The notes: generated from the letters alone by a model not told the origin. Shown: positions 10,216 through 18,470, numbered from the stretch's first letter. The stretch is 64,000 bases of DNA from ATM1 sp003577165 (GCA_030263715.1 SZPM01000004.1:195506-259505); one strand, 5' to 3'. Numbers and translations: made by a program.

Positions 10216-10527
10216 ATGCGAACCGAGAGAGTAAGAATCAAGCTGAAAGCGTACGATCATAGGGCGCTCGATCAATCGGCGTCCAAGATCGCCGACACGG
10301 CGAAGCGTACGGGCGCCAGGCTCAGCGGCCCGGTGCCATTGCCCACTTCTATTCGACGGTTCTGCACCATCCGGGGACCGCACATCGACAAGGAATCGAT
10401 GGATCATTTCGAGATTCGGATCCATCAGCGACTCATTGACATTTTGGAGCCGACTAACAAGACTATCGACGCGCTTATGAGACTCGATCTTCCGAGCGGC
10501 GTCGACATCGAGGTTAAACAGGCATAG
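10216..10527 (+). CDS. rpsJ: 30S ribosomal protein S10
   Basis: 103 residues, normal length. S10 is a 30S head protein that also acts as NusE in antitermination. Signatures: RIKLKAYDHRALD at the start, GPVPLPT in the middle and HFEIRIHQRLIDI. GAGGAAAG lies upstream of ATG 10216. First gene of the S10 block. Confidence 0.98.
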   Translation: MRTERVRIKLKAYDHRALDQSASKIADTAKRTGARLSGPVPLPTSIRRFCTIRGPHIDKESMDHFEIRIHQRLIDILEPTNKTIDALMRLDLPSGVDIEVKQA

Positions 10528-10540
10528 GACGATTCGAGTA

Positions 10541-10570
10541 GGCCTCGTGAAGGCCGGCGGGTGCGACCCG
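10541..10570 (+). promoter_or_regulatory. Tandem hairpins in the rpsJ-rplC gap
   Basis: Two short perfect hairpins lie back to back in the 108-nt gap: GGCCT/AGGCC (10541-10545 with 10551-10555) and CGGGT/ACCCG (10558-10562 with 10566-10570). S10 operons usually have little space here. Each stem is only 5 bp, so the element is tentative; it could be an autogenous control site for L3 or L4. Confidence 0.3.
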
Positions 10571-10635
10571 ATCGAAAGGGCAACGCCACGCCAGACGCCG
10601 GAGTCTTCGGAGAGGCTGCAAGGAGATTAAGAGAA

Positions 10636-11259
10636 ATGTTGCCAGGAATCCTGGGCAAAAAAATTGGCATGACGCACATCTTCACCGACGCGGGAAAGAT
10701 GGTCCCGGTGACGGTCATCGAGGCCGGGCCTGTCGTCGTAACTCAAATCAAGACGCGGGACAGCGACGGATACGACGCAGTTCAGGTTGGTTATGAAGAG
10801 ACGAAGGCGAAGAAACTTTCGTTTCCCGTCACAGGCCATTTGAAGAAGGCGGGAGCCGCGCCTCTTCGCTACCTCCGCGAATTCCGAGGCGCCACGGACG
10901 GCGTGCAACTGGGCCAATCCTTCCGCGTGGACATCTTTGATGAAGGCGAGGCCGTACGAGTCGTCGGAACGAGCAAGGGTCGCGGGTTCGCAGGCGCGAT
11001 GAAGCGCCACGGTTTTCACGGGCAGCACGATTCACACGGATACATGACGCACCGACGGCCGCTCTCAAGCGGAGCGACCGGCCCGCAGCGAGTATTCAAG
11101 GGCAAGCGAGGTCCTGGACACATGGGCAGCGAGCGGGTCACGCAGAAGGGCCTGAAAGTGGTTCAGGTGGACGCCGATCGCAACCTCATCCTCGTGAGCG
11201 GCAGCGTGCCAGGGCCGAACGGCTCCCTCGTCGCAGTTCTGAAGGAAGGTGCCAAATAA
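10636..11259 (+). CDS. rplC: 50S ribosomal protein L3
   Basis: 207 residues, typical of bacterial L3. Starts at ATG 10636 with AGGAG at 10621-10625. LGKKIGMTHIF, GTSKGRGFAGAMKRHGF and MGSERVTQKGL are family signatures; the last lines the entrance to the peptidyl-transferase centre. A longer in-frame reading from 10561 is rejected because the extra residues do not fit the family. Its TAA overlaps the rplD ATG by one base. Confidence 0.97.
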   Translation: MLPGILGKKIGMTHIFTDAGKMVPVTVIEAGPVVVTQIKTRDSDGYDAVQVGYEETKAKKLSFPVTGHLKKAGAAPLRYLREFRGATDGVQLGQSFRVDIFDEGEAVRVVGTSKGRGFAGAMKRHGFHGQHDSHGYMTHRRPLSSGATGPQRVFKGKRGPGHMGSERVTQKGLKVVQVDADRNLILVSGSVPGPNGSLVAVLKEGAK

Positions 11260-11903
11260 TGGCAAGCCTCAAGATCCTCGACAGCAGCGGAAAGCAGAAG
11301 GGAGAAGTCGCGGTCAACGACGCGCTTTCGACCGTGAGCAAGCTTTCCGTCATTCACAGAGCGGTGGTCGCAGAACAGGAAAAGGTCAAGACCCGAGCAG
11401 AAGTCTCAGGCGGCGGAAGGAAGCCGTATCGCCAGAAGAAAACGGGCCGCGCCCGACAGGGCTCGATCCGAGCGCCGCACTACGCGCACGGTGGTGTCGT
11501 TTTCGCTCCGCAGCCCAGGTCGTATGAGAAGAAAGTCAATCGCAAGGAACGACGCCTCGCGATCCAATCCGCATTCGCTGCGAAGTTGAACGACGATGCG
11601 ATCGTCGTCGTGGACAAGATCTCGTTCTCCGAACCGAAGACGAAGTCCGCCGTCGAACTGCTTTCGAAAGTCGGAGCGGCCGATGCAAAGCGAATCCTCG
11701 TCATCCTGCCCGCCTACGATGAAGTCGCGTTCAGGAGCTTTAGGAATCTCCCGAACGTTGAGGTGCGGACGGCGCCTGCGGCAGTCAAGGACGGCGACGA
11801 TCCGGTCAAGACTCAAGGGTTCTCCGCGCGAGACCTGATGGTCGCGCACAAGATCGTGATCGCCGAGGACGCGCTCAAAGCGATCCAGGAGGTGTGGGCG
11901 TGA
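11259..11903 (+). CDS. rplD: 50S ribosomal protein L4
   Basis: 214 residues. The long tunnel-lining loop is recognisable (AEVSGGGRKPYRQKKTGRARQGS), followed by GGVVFAPQPRSY and a Rossmann-like C-terminal half. In many bacteria L4 also represses its own S10 operon by binding the leader. The start overlaps the rplC stop (TAATG) and the stop overlaps the rplW start (GTGA). Confidence 0.97.
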   Translation: MASLKILDSSGKQKGEVAVNDALSTVSKLSVIHRAVVAEQEKVKTRAEVSGGGRKPYRQKKTGRARQGSIRAPHYAHGGVVFAPQPRSYEKKVNRKERRLAIQSAFAAKLNDDAIVVVDKISFSEPKTKSAVELLSKVGAADAKRILVILPAYDEVAFRSFRNLPNVEVRTAPAAVKDGDDPVKTQGFSARDLMVAHKIVIAEDALKAIQEVWA

Positions 11904-12214
11904 TTGATCCTCACAACATCGTTCTGATGCCGGTGCTTACGGAGAAGAGCGTCATTCTTGGCTCCGAAGGCAAGTACGCGTTTTGGGTCAACCCGAAAGC
12001 GAACCGAACGGAAATCGCCCAGGCGATCGAAGCGATCTTCAACGAAGGCAAGAAGAAGGAGAAAGATCGCATTCAGGTCGTCAAGGTAAACGTCATTTCG
12101 GTCCGAGGCAAGACGAAGCGAACGAACTGGCGCATTCAGGGCCGGAGACCGGATCGCAAGAAGGCGATCATCACTCTGGCCGAGGGACAGACGCTCGAAG
12201 GATTTGGAGTCTAA
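11900..12214 (+). CDS. rplW: 50S ribosomal protein L23
   Basis: 104 residues, normal for L23, which sits at the tunnel exit and docks SRP and trigger factor. MPVLTEKS near the start and the C-terminal GRRPDRKKAIITL fit. The GTG at 11900 was chosen because AGGAGG at 11887-11892 is optimally spaced and GTGA overlaps the rplD stop; a GTG 6 nt earlier is less likely. Confidence 0.96.
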   Translation: MIDPHNIVLMPVLTEKSVILGSEGKYAFWVNPKANRTEIAQAIEAIFNEGKKKEKDRIQVVKVNVISVRGKTKRTNWRIQGRRPDRKKAIITLAEGQTLEGFGV

Positions 12215-12220
12215 AGCACG

Positions 12221-13051
12221 ATGGCGATTAAGAAATACAAACCAACGTCACCGGGACGCCGATTCCTCATTACGTCGGATTACTCCGAGGTAACGAAGAC
12301 CGAGCCCGAGAAGTCGCTCACGCGCTCCCTGAAAAGAGCCGGCGGCCGAAACAACACGGGTCGCACGACTGCGCATTGGCGCGGCGGCGGAACGAAGCGA
12401 ACCTACCGTGTCATCGACTTCAAGCGAAACAAGGATGGCGTGCCCGCGAAAGTAGCCGCGATCGAATACGACCCCAACCGGACCTGTCGAATTGCTCTGC
12501 TTCACTATAAGGACGGGGAGAAGAGCTACATCCTTGCGCCTGCAGACCTCGGCGTGGGGGATACGGTTGTCAGCGGAAGCGATGCAGACATCCGAGTCGG
12601 CAACTGCCTTCCTCTTGCAAACATCCCTCTCGGCACCCGAGTTCACAACATCGAGATCCAGCCCGGACGAGGGGGCCAGATCGCTCGAGCTGCCGGGATG
12701 GCGGCGCAGATCATGGCGAAAGAAGCCGGCATGATTACGCTTCGGCTGCCGAGTGGCGAAATGCGCATGGTGCACGGTAACTGCCGAGCCACCGTGGGCG
12801 AGATCGGAAATCAGCAGCACGAGAACGAAAGGCTCGGCAAAGCCGGCAAGATGCGCGCGAAGGGCCGTAAGCCGCACGTGCGCGGCGTGGCGATGAGCCC
12901 GCGTGACCACCCGCACGGCGGAGGCGAAGCGAAGTCGCCCGTGGGACGCAAGAAGGGCCCGGTCGACCGCTGGGGCAACAAGGCGCTCGGCTCCAAAACG
13001 CGACGCAATAAGCGCACGGACGCCTACATCGTGAGAAGGAGGAAAGCGTAG
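12221..13051 (+). CDS. rplB: 50S ribosomal protein L2
   Basis: 276 residues, full length. L2 is needed for subunit joining and peptidyl transfer. The start is KKYKPTSPGRRF, the middle has GRNNTGRTTAHWRGGG, and the C-terminal RDHPHGGGEA contains the conserved His near the catalytic centre. Its TAG overlaps the rpsS GTG. Confidence 0.98.
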   Translation: MAIKKYKPTSPGRRFLITSDYSEVTKTEPEKSLTRSLKRAGGRNNTGRTTAHWRGGGTKRTYRVIDFKRNKDGVPAKVAAIEYDPNRTCRIALLHYKDGEKSYILAPADLGVGDTVVSGSDADIRVGNCLPLANIPLGTRVHNIEIQPGRGGQIARAAGMAAQIMAKEAGMITLRLPSGEMRMVHGNCRATVGEIGNQQHENERLGKAGKMRAKGRKPHVRGVAMSPRDHPHGGGEAKSPVGRKKGPVDRWGNKALGSKTRRNKRTDAYIVRRRKA

Positions 13052-13335
13052 TGCCTCGCAGCATCAAGAAGGGACCGTTCATCGACGACCACCTCATTAA
13101 AAAGGTGCTCCGGCTGAACGCGTCCGGTGAAAAGCAGATTATTCGCACATGGTCGCGAAGGAGCACGATCGTCCCGGAGATGATCGGCCACACCTTCGCA
13201 GTACACGACGGACGAAAGCACCAGCCGGTCTATGTGACGGAAAACATGGTGGGACACAAGTTGGGTGAGTTCGCCCCAACTCGAACTTTCCGCGGCCACG
13301 GCGGCGGCAAGGAAGACAAGAGCAAGGTGAAGTAA
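13051..13335 (+). CDS. rpsS: 30S ribosomal protein S19
   Basis: 94 residues. PRSIKKGPFIDDHL at the start and TFAVHDGRKHQPVYVTENMVGHKLGEF (shown in part) are unmistakable S19. S19 lies on the 30S head near the A-site finger. The GTG start overlaps the rplB stop. In most bacteria rplV follows at once; here two predicted exported proteins intervene, the first starting on the base after the rpsS stop. Confidence 0.97.
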   Translation: MPRSIKKGPFIDDHLIKKVLRLNASGEKQIIRTWSRRSTIVPEMIGHTFAVHDGRKHQPVYVTENMVGHKLGEFAPTRTFRGHGGGKEDKSKVK

Positions 13336-14049
13336 ATGAAAACCGCGGTCTTAGCACTGGCTCTCGCAGGCATCGCGCCGATAGCATCGGACGCGCCTGA
13401 GAGACAAGACGCCCCCCCGAAGGTGCGGGTGACGCTTGGCCGCGTGTACACGGAAGGCGAATCGCAGGCTTACACGTTTGAGTTTAAGATCTCCGCCGGA
13501 GGCATGGCGTTCTCGGAGACGGGGGCCTACAACTTCAAGATCACGGAAATCCTCGAAGGCGGCCATGCGAACCTGGAATGGGCTGTGACCGAGAAGAAAG
13601 TGACTTTCGGCGCGGAGACCATGCCTACGGATGAACTTCCGGAGCCCAAGACAATCCGCTTCCAAGAGAACGGAATGCCGCTCGAATTGAATCCCGAGGA
13701 GGACGAGATCTTGTCGCTCGCACTCATTAGCGGGTTTGTCCCGAAGGGAGAATTCGAACTCGGCGGCGAGTTCCAGGTGAAGTGGGAGGCCAAGGACGGA
13801 GAGGCGAAGCTCGACGGTGAAGGAACGCTCGTCGCAACGGGCCGCCTCTACGAAGAGCACGTCGCGAAACTCCAGATGTCGCTCACGCTCAAGGACAAGG
13901 AGAACCCGCCGGTAGACCTCGAACTCACGAGTTACGTCAACAGCAAGACCGGCAAGGTCGTCAAAGTCGAAGGCAAGATGACGGCCGAAGATCCCGACGC
14001 GGGCGAAGTCGAAGGTTCGTTCACCATCGCGAAGGTGAGGCAGAAATGA
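13336..14049 (+). CDS. Predicted exported protein inserted in the S10 operon (first of a pair)
   Basis: 237 residues. MKTAVLALALAGIAPIAS looks like a signal peptide. The mature part is beta-rich and acidic, with strands such as GAYNFKITEILEGGHANLEW and a middle NGMPLEL segment. Its ATG directly abuts the rpsS TAA and its TGA overlaps the next ATG (ATGA), so it is physically and translationally built into the r-protein operon. No Cys, no transmembrane segment after the leader and no enzymatic motif are visible. Shape and length resemble DUF6263/DUF4412-type secreted proteins, but I do not claim membership. Confidence 0.75.
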   Translation: MKTAVLALALAGIAPIASDAPERQDAPPKVRVTLGRVYTEGESQAYTFEFKISAGGMAFSETGAYNFKITEILEGGHANLEWAVTEKKVTFGAETMPTDELPEPKTIRFQENGMPLELNPEEDEILSLALISGFVPKGEFELGGEFQVKWEAKDGEAKLDGEGTLVATGRLYEEHVAKLQMSLTLKDKENPPVDLELTSYVNSKTGKVVKVEGKMTAEDPDAGEVEGSFTIAKVRQK

Positions 14050-14771
14050 TCGCAGCCGCGCTCGCCATCCCACTCGTCGCATGCACCGTCCTGCCAGGGC
14101 AGGAAACGTTCACTTGCGCCCCTCAATGGAAGATGGGCGAAAAGGCGAACTTCAAGATCGCGATGGACATCACTTCGAGCAATGGCGAAGCGAGCGTGAA
14201 GATGCAGGTCGGGCAGACCGTTCTCAAGACGTACGACGGCGGAGAAGCGGATGTTGAGACGCAAGTGCAATCTCTCGCGGTTTTGTTAAACGGCCAGGAA
14301 GTCAACAGCGCGCACTCGGGTGGCATGAAGCAAGTGGCTCGCGTGAACCGATTCGGAATCCCGCTGGCCGCCAAGACGGAAGGCGAAGCCGGTGATCGTC
14401 TGAGCGGGTTGGTCTTGCTGCTATTGGCAGCGCCCATAGCGCAAGAAATGAAAGTCGGCACGCCATCTCCGGTGACGCACAAGGATGCGAAGACGGGCAA
14501 GGTTCTCGTCAAAGGAGTGGCAACGCTGGAAGCGATTCGGGATGGAGTCGCCACCATCGTTTCAAACCTCGAGGTCTTCGCAGCGGAGGGCTCAGAGCCA
14601 AGCAAACTTGCAGTAACCAGTCTCGTCCGGACAACGGACTCCAAGACGATTAAGGCGACAGGCACCCTGTCGAATGTGGACGTCGGTTTCGGGGACAGGC
14701 TTACCGCCATCCAATATGTCGTGGAGCGAGTTCAAAGCGAGTCCAATAGGGGAATTCGAAATGGAAGTTAG
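14046..14771 (+). CDS. Predicted exported protein inserted in the S10 operon (second of a pair)
   Basis: 241 residues. The N-terminus MIAAALAIPLVACTVLPGQ is hydrophobic, with a possible lipobox (LVAC), so it may be a lipoprotein or a secreted protein. The rest is beta-rich and follows the same plan as the preceding gene: N-terminal strands (ANFKIAMDI), a central NGQEV...GIPL segment, then KVLVKGVATLEAIRDGVATI and a TDSKTIKATGTL tail. The two may be distant paralogues. It overlaps the preceding gene by 4 nt and rplV by 11 nt, so it is translated within the operon. Function unknown. Confidence 0.75.
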   Translation: MIAAALAIPLVACTVLPGQETFTCAPQWKMGEKANFKIAMDITSSNGEASVKMQVGQTVLKTYDGGEADVETQVQSLAVLLNGQEVNSAHSGGMKQVARVNRFGIPLAAKTEGEAGDRLSGLVLLLLAAPIAQEMKVGTPSPVTHKDAKTGKVLVKGVATLEAIRDGVATIVSNLEVFAAEGSEPSKLAVTSLVRTTDSKTIKATGTLSNVDVGFGDRLTAIQYVVERVQSESNRGIRNGS

Positions 14772-15315
14772 AGCAGTCGGAAAAGGACTAAGAGTGCAGC
14801 CACGCAAAGTGCGACTGGTCGCGCGAGAAGTGCGCGGCGACCACGCAGTGCTCGCGCTCGCCAAACTGCAGCATCACAAGAGCAAGGGAGCGAGGATGCT
14901 TCACAAGGTTCTTCGAAGCGCGGTCGGTAACGCGATGGAGAACAACTCGCTGAGCCCCGAGACGCTCGTCATTAGCCGCATTCAAGTGGACGAAGGGATG
15001 AGGCTGAAGCGAATTCGGGCACGAGCCCAAGGCCGAGCGAACCGCATTTTGAAGAGGACGAGCCACATTACCGTCGTCCTCACCGAAGGCGAACCGTTCG
15101 CGATGCCGAAGTCGAACGCGAAGCCGAAGCCGAGGCCGAAGTTCGAGGCGCCGAAGCCCAAGAAGGAGCGCGCCGCAAAGGCCGCCGCAGAAGAAGCTCC
15201 TCAGGAGCAGTCGGCGGAACAACCTGAAACAGCGGACGCTGCCGTGGAATCCGCTGCCGAACCTGCGGAAACGATTGAGTCCGAGCCCGAAGGGGAAAAG
15301 TCCGAGGAGCAATAA
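14761..15315 (+). CDS. rplV: 50S ribosomal protein L22 with long C-terminal tail
   Basis: Residues 1 to about 112 are normal L22 (VQPRKVRLVAREVRG, ARMLHKVLRSAVGNAMEN, KRTSHITVVL), whose hairpin lines the exit tunnel. From residue 115 to 184 there is an extra tail: first Lys/Pro-rich, then strongly acidic and Ala/Glu-rich. Typical L22 is 110-115 residues. ATG 14761 overlaps the end of the preceding exported-protein gene. The tail is low-complexity and probably disordered. Confidence 0.95.
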   Translation: MEVRAVGKGLRVQPRKVRLVAREVRGDHAVLALAKLQHHKSKGARMLHKVLRSAVGNAMENNSLSPETLVISRIQVDEGMRLKRIRARAQGRANRILKRTSHITVVLTEGEPFAMPKSNAKPKPRPKFEAPKPKKERAAKAAAEEAPQEQSAEQPETADAAVESAAEPAETIESEPEGEKSEEQ

Positions 15316-15320
15316 GAAAC

Positions 15321-16112
15321 ATGGGACAAAAGGTACATCCGATTGGATTTAGGCTCGGCGTGATCCGAGAGCCGGATAGCCGCTGGTACGCAGACAAGCG
15401 CACTTACAAGTCGCTTCTGCTCGGCGATTACAAAATTCGGAAACTCATTCGCAAGGAATTGGGGATGGGCAATATCAGCCGCGTCGACATTGAGCGGGCT
15501 GCGAACAAAGTGCGAGTGACGCTTCTGACCGCGCGCCCCGGCGCCGTCATCGGCAAAGGCGGCCGAGGCATCGACGACCTGACAGAGAAGATTCAGAGGC
15601 TCGTCTCAAAACAGGATCCCGCGGTGCGAGTCCACGTCAACGTGAGCGAGGTCCGACAACCCGAGTTGGATGCGCAACTCGTCGCGGAGAACATCGCGCA
15701 GCAGCTCGAACGCCGCATCTCGCATCGCCGCGCGATGAGGCAGGCGATCACGCGAAGCCTCCGTATGAACGGAAGGGGCATCAAGATCATCGTGTCCGGA
15801 CGGCTCAACGGCGCAGAAATCGCGCGAACCGAGGCGGAGAAGTACGGCAAGATCCCGCTGCACACCCTTCGAGCCGACATCGATTACGGAATCGCGGAGG
15901 CGAGAACGACCTACGGCGTCATCGGCGTCCGTGTCTGGATTTATAAGGGCGAGGTGCTGCCAGATCGAGGCCAACTGGCCGAGTCCGGCAAGGAGCGCGG
16001 ACGCGAACGCGCAAGACCGCCTCGCGCGGAGACGCCTGCGCCTGCGGCGGAACCAGCGACAGAACCCACGACTGCAACAACGGGGGAGGTGAGCGCCAAT
16101 GTTGATGCCTAA
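15321..16112 (+). CDS. rpsC: 30S ribosomal protein S3 with C-terminal extension
   Basis: 263 residues. GQKVHPIGFRLG, the KH-domain GAVIGKGGRGID and the C-terminal IDYGIAEARTTYGVIGVRVWIYKGE identify S3, part of the mRNA entry helicase. Bacterial S3 usually ends about 10-20 residues after that motif. Here a further 45 or so residues, rich in Arg, then Pro/Ala/Glu/Thr, extend it. The last 14 nt overlap rplP. Confidence 0.97.
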   Translation: MGQKVHPIGFRLGVIREPDSRWYADKRTYKSLLLGDYKIRKLIRKELGMGNISRVDIERAANKVRVTLLTARPGAVIGKGGRGIDDLTEKIQRLVSKQDPAVRVHVNVSEVRQPELDAQLVAENIAQQLERRISHRRAMRQAITRSLRMNGRGIKIIVSGRLNGAEIARTEAEKYGKIPLHTLRADIDYGIAEARTTYGVIGVRVWIYKGEVLPDRGQLAESGKERGRERARPPRAETPAPAAEPATEPTTATTGEVSANVDA

Positions 16113-16602
16113 GCGCGTCAAACACCGAAAGGTCTCGCGAGGCCGGATGAAGGGCCCAGCTTCCGGCGCAACCAAGCTCGACTTCGGAGATTTCGGCATT
16201 CAAGCGCTTGAGCCTGGCTGGGTCACGAACCGGCAGATCGAAGCCGCGAGAATCGCGATGACTCGCTACGTCCGACGTGGCGGAAAGGTCTGGATTCGCA
16301 TCTTCCCGGACAAGCCTTACACGAAGAAGCCCGCTGAAACGAGAATGGGCTCCGGCAAGGGTTCGGTCGAAGGCTGGGTCGCGGTCGTAAAACCGGGACG
16401 CGTGCTCTTCGAGATGAAGGGCGTCTCCATCGAAACCGCCAAGGAAGCGATGCGGCTTGCGATGCACAAACTCCCAATTCGCGCGAAGTTCATCACGCGT
16501 CACGACTTCCCGGATCACGCCGAGATCCCTGCTGGGGACTCGGGCTCGGTGGAGGCGAAGCCGCCTAAATTCGTCGCCGAAAGGGGCGAATCGAAGGAGT
16601 AA
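16099..16602 (+). CDS. rplP: 50S ribosomal protein L16 with C-terminal extension
   Basis: 167 residues against about 136-145 for most L16. The core is standard: MLMPKRVKHRKVSRGRMKG (start shown), GGKVWIRIFPDKPYTKKP and RMGSGKGSVEGWVAVVKPG. L16 positions the A-site tRNA elbow. The extra 30 residues after KFITRHDF are charged and probably flexible. ATG 16099 overlaps the rpsC end; the MLMPKR start is the family norm. Confidence 0.97.
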   Translation: MLMPKRVKHRKVSRGRMKGPASGATKLDFGDFGIQALEPGWVTNRQIEAARIAMTRYVRRGGKVWIRIFPDKPYTKKPAETRMGSGKGSVEGWVAVVKPGRVLFEMKGVSIETAKEAMRLAMHKLPIRAKFITRHDFPDHAEIPAGDSGSVEAKPPKFVAERGESKE

Positions 16603-16605
16603 GCA

Positions 16606-16812
16606 ATGAAAGAGCTCAAAGCCAAAGAATTGCGTAACAAGTCGGTTGACGAACTTGCAGCGATGCTGAAGAAGGAAGAGTTAGCCCTCTTCAATCTGCG
16701 GCGGCAACTGGGCTTTCGTGAGATCAAAGACACGACAAGCCAGAAGGTGCAGCGGCACAACATCGCTCGCATCAAAACTGTCTTGACTGAGAAAGGGAAA
16801 GGTGCCAACTGA
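16606..16812 (+). CDS. rpmC: 50S ribosomal protein L29
   Basis: 68 residues, two-helix L29 near the tunnel exit. KAKELRNKSVDELAAMLKK and LFNLRRQLGF are typical. ATG 16606 lies 3 nt after rplP; the final base overlaps the rpsQ start. Confidence 0.95.
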   Translation: MKELKAKELRNKSVDELAAMLKKEELALFNLRRQLGFREIKDTTSQKVQRHNIARIKTVLTEKGKGAN

Positions 16813-17078
16813 TGGCGACGGAATCAACAGTTCGAAATCGTCGAAAGGTGCGTGACGGAGTCGTCCTGTCCAACAAAATGGACAAGACGGTGGTCGTTCG
16901 CGTGCAGCGACGTGTCCAGCATCCGCTTTACGGCAAGACGGTGCTTCGCAGCCGCCGCTTCAAAGCGCACGATGAAATCGGCTGCGACGTCGGCGACTAT
17001 GTGGAGATCGTCGAGACTCGTCCATTGAGCAAAGAGAAGCGTTGGAGAGTTAGCAGGGTCATAGAAAAGGTTAAGTAA
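16812..17078 (+). CDS. rpsQ: 30S ribosomal protein S17
   Basis: 88 residues, OB-fold S17, a primary 16S-binding protein. RRKVRDGVVLSNKMDKTVVVRVQRRVQHPLYGK (shown only to identify the segment) is the family core, and ETRPLSKEKRWRVSRVIEK closes it. ATG 16812 overlaps the rpmC stop by one base. Confidence 0.95.
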   Translation: MATESTVRNRRKVRDGVVLSNKMDKTVVVRVQRRVQHPLYGKTVLRSRRFKAHDEIGCDVGDYVEIVETRPLSKEKRWRVSRVIEKVK

Positions 17079-17086
17079 CCGACTCG

Positions 17087-17104
17087 GCAGCCGCGTGGGG
17101 CTGC
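17087..17104 (+). other. Short hairpin in the rpsQ-rplN gap
   Basis: GCAGCC (17087-17092) pairs with GGCTGC (17099-17104) around a 6-nt loop in the 53-nt gap. No T-run follows. It may be an mRNA processing or stabilising element; evidence is limited to the inverted repeat. Confidence 0.25.
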
Positions 17105-17131
17105 TGCGCGGTTCAACATGGAGTCAAAGAT

Positions 17132-17500
17132 ATGGTTCAGCAGTATTCGAGACTGAAAGTAGCGGACAACTCGGGAGCGCGGGAAGTGCTCTGCATCCGC
17201 GTACTTAAGGGTTCTCAGCCGCGTTACGGCGGCGTGGGAGACATCATCGTAGGTGCGGTGAAGTCTTCCACTCCGAACATGCCGGTCAAAAAAGGCGATG
17301 TGGTTCGTGCGGTGATCGTCCGAACGAAGAAGGCGATCCGCCGAGCGGACGGCAGCACGCTTCGGTTCGATGAAAACGCATGCGTGCTTATCACTCCGCA
17401 GAAAGAACCCCGCGGCACGCGAATCTTCGGCCCGGTCGCCCGTGAACTCCGCGATCGCGATTTCATGAAAATCGTGTCGCTTGCGCCGGAGGTGCTCTGA
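17132..17500 (+). CDS. rplN: 50S ribosomal protein L14
   Basis: 122 residues, standard. VQQYSRLKVADNSGAREVLCI is the family start (ATG 17132), with GDVVRAVIVRTKK and RGTRIFGPVARELR further on. L14 forms an intersubunit bridge. First gene of the spc section; its last base overlaps the rplX ATG. Confidence 0.97.
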   Translation: MVQQYSRLKVADNSGAREVLCIRVLKGSQPRYGGVGDIIVGAVKSSTPNMPVKKGDVVRAVIVRTKKAIRRADGSTLRFDENACVLITPQKEPRGTRIFGPVARELRDRDFMKIVSLAPEVL

Positions 17501-17877
17501 TGATTAAGGCAGTCAAGCCCGCTCCCAAGATGAAGATTCGGACCGGCGACACGGTCCTCGTCATCGCCGGCAAGGACAAAGGTCAAAGGGGCCGCGTGAT
17601 TCGCGTCATCCCGGAAAAGCAGATGGTCGTGCTCGAGGGCCTGACTAAGGACAAGGAGGGCAATGCCGTGCCGCTCAACGCGGTGTGGAAGCACCGCAAG
17701 TCCAGGCAGGCGGACCAGCCCGGGGACCGAATCCGGCGACCCTCACCGCTCCACGTCAGCAAGGTGATGCTCATCGACCCGCACTCCGATAAGCCAACGC
17801 GAGTCGGCAGACGGCTCGAGGACGGACGAATCGTTCGCTACGCCAAAGTCAGCAAAGAGACAGTCGACATTAAGTAA
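17500..17877 (+). CDS. rplX: 50S ribosomal protein L24
   Basis: 125 residues. The KOW motif is clear (IRTGDTVLVIAGKDKGQRGRV, partly shown), followed by HVSKVMLIDP and the C-terminal GRIVRYAKVSKE. L24 initiates 50S assembly. It is somewhat longer than most (about 105), mainly at the N-terminus and in one inner loop. It starts at the ATG that overlaps the rplN stop. Confidence 0.95.
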   Translation: MIKAVKPAPKMKIRTGDTVLVIAGKDKGQRGRVIRVIPEKQMVVLEGLTKDKEGNAVPLNAVWKHRKSRQADQPGDRIRRPSPLHVSKVMLIDPHSDKPTRVGRRLEDGRIVRYAKVSKETVDIK

Positions 17878-17891
17878 TCGAGACATCGAAG

Positions 17892-18470
17892 ATGGCAAAG
17901 AAGGAAGCTGCAGCCGTAATCAAGCCGCCGAAGAGCAGGCTTAGGGATCACTACGAATCGGTGGTCGTGCCGGAACTCCGCAAGGAGTTCGGGTACCGCT
18001 CCGTCATGCAAGTCCCGCGCCTTGAAAAGATCGTCGTCAACATGGGCGTCGGCGGCGCGCTCAAGGACGCGAAACTGCTTGAGAATTCCATCCGCGACAT
18101 GACGGCGGTCACGGGGCAGAAGCCCGTCGTCACCACGTCCACAAAGTCCATCTCCAACTTCCGCGTGCGCGAAGGCGACAAGATCGGCTGCAAGGTTACG
18201 CTGCGAGGGGAGCGGATGTACCACTTCCTCGACAAGTTGATCACGGTCGTTTTCCCGAGGCTCCGCGACTTCCAAGGCCTGCCTTCCAAGTCCTTCGACG
18301 GCCGCGGCAACTACGCGCTTGGCCTGAAGGAACAGCTTGTCTTTCCGGAGATCAACTACGACACGTTTGATCGCATCCGGGGAATGGACATCGTCATTTG
18401 CACTACCGCGCCCAACGACCAGGAAGCCAAGGCGTTCCTGCGACTCATGGGCATGCCGATCAAGGAATAG
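17892..18470 (+). CDS. rplE: 50S ribosomal protein L5
   Basis: 192 residues. L5 binds 5S rRNA and contacts P-site tRNA. LEKIVVNMGVGGA, TGQKPVVTTSTKSI, FRVREGDKIGCKVTLRG and DIVICTTAPNDQEAKAFLRLMG are all family motifs. A lysine/alanine-rich N-terminal stretch of about 15 residues precedes the core. In most bacteria rpsN follows; here an EF-G paralogue comes first. Confidence 0.97.
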   Translation: MAKKEAAAVIKPPKSRLRDHYESVVVPELRKEFGYRSVMQVPRLEKIVVNMGVGGALKDAKLLENSIRDMTAVTGQKPVVTTSTKSISNFRVREGDKIGCKVTLRGERMYHFLDKLITVVFPRLRDFQGLPSKSFDGRGNYALGLKEQLVFPEINYDTFDRIRGMDIVICTTAPNDQEAKAFLRLMGMPIKE

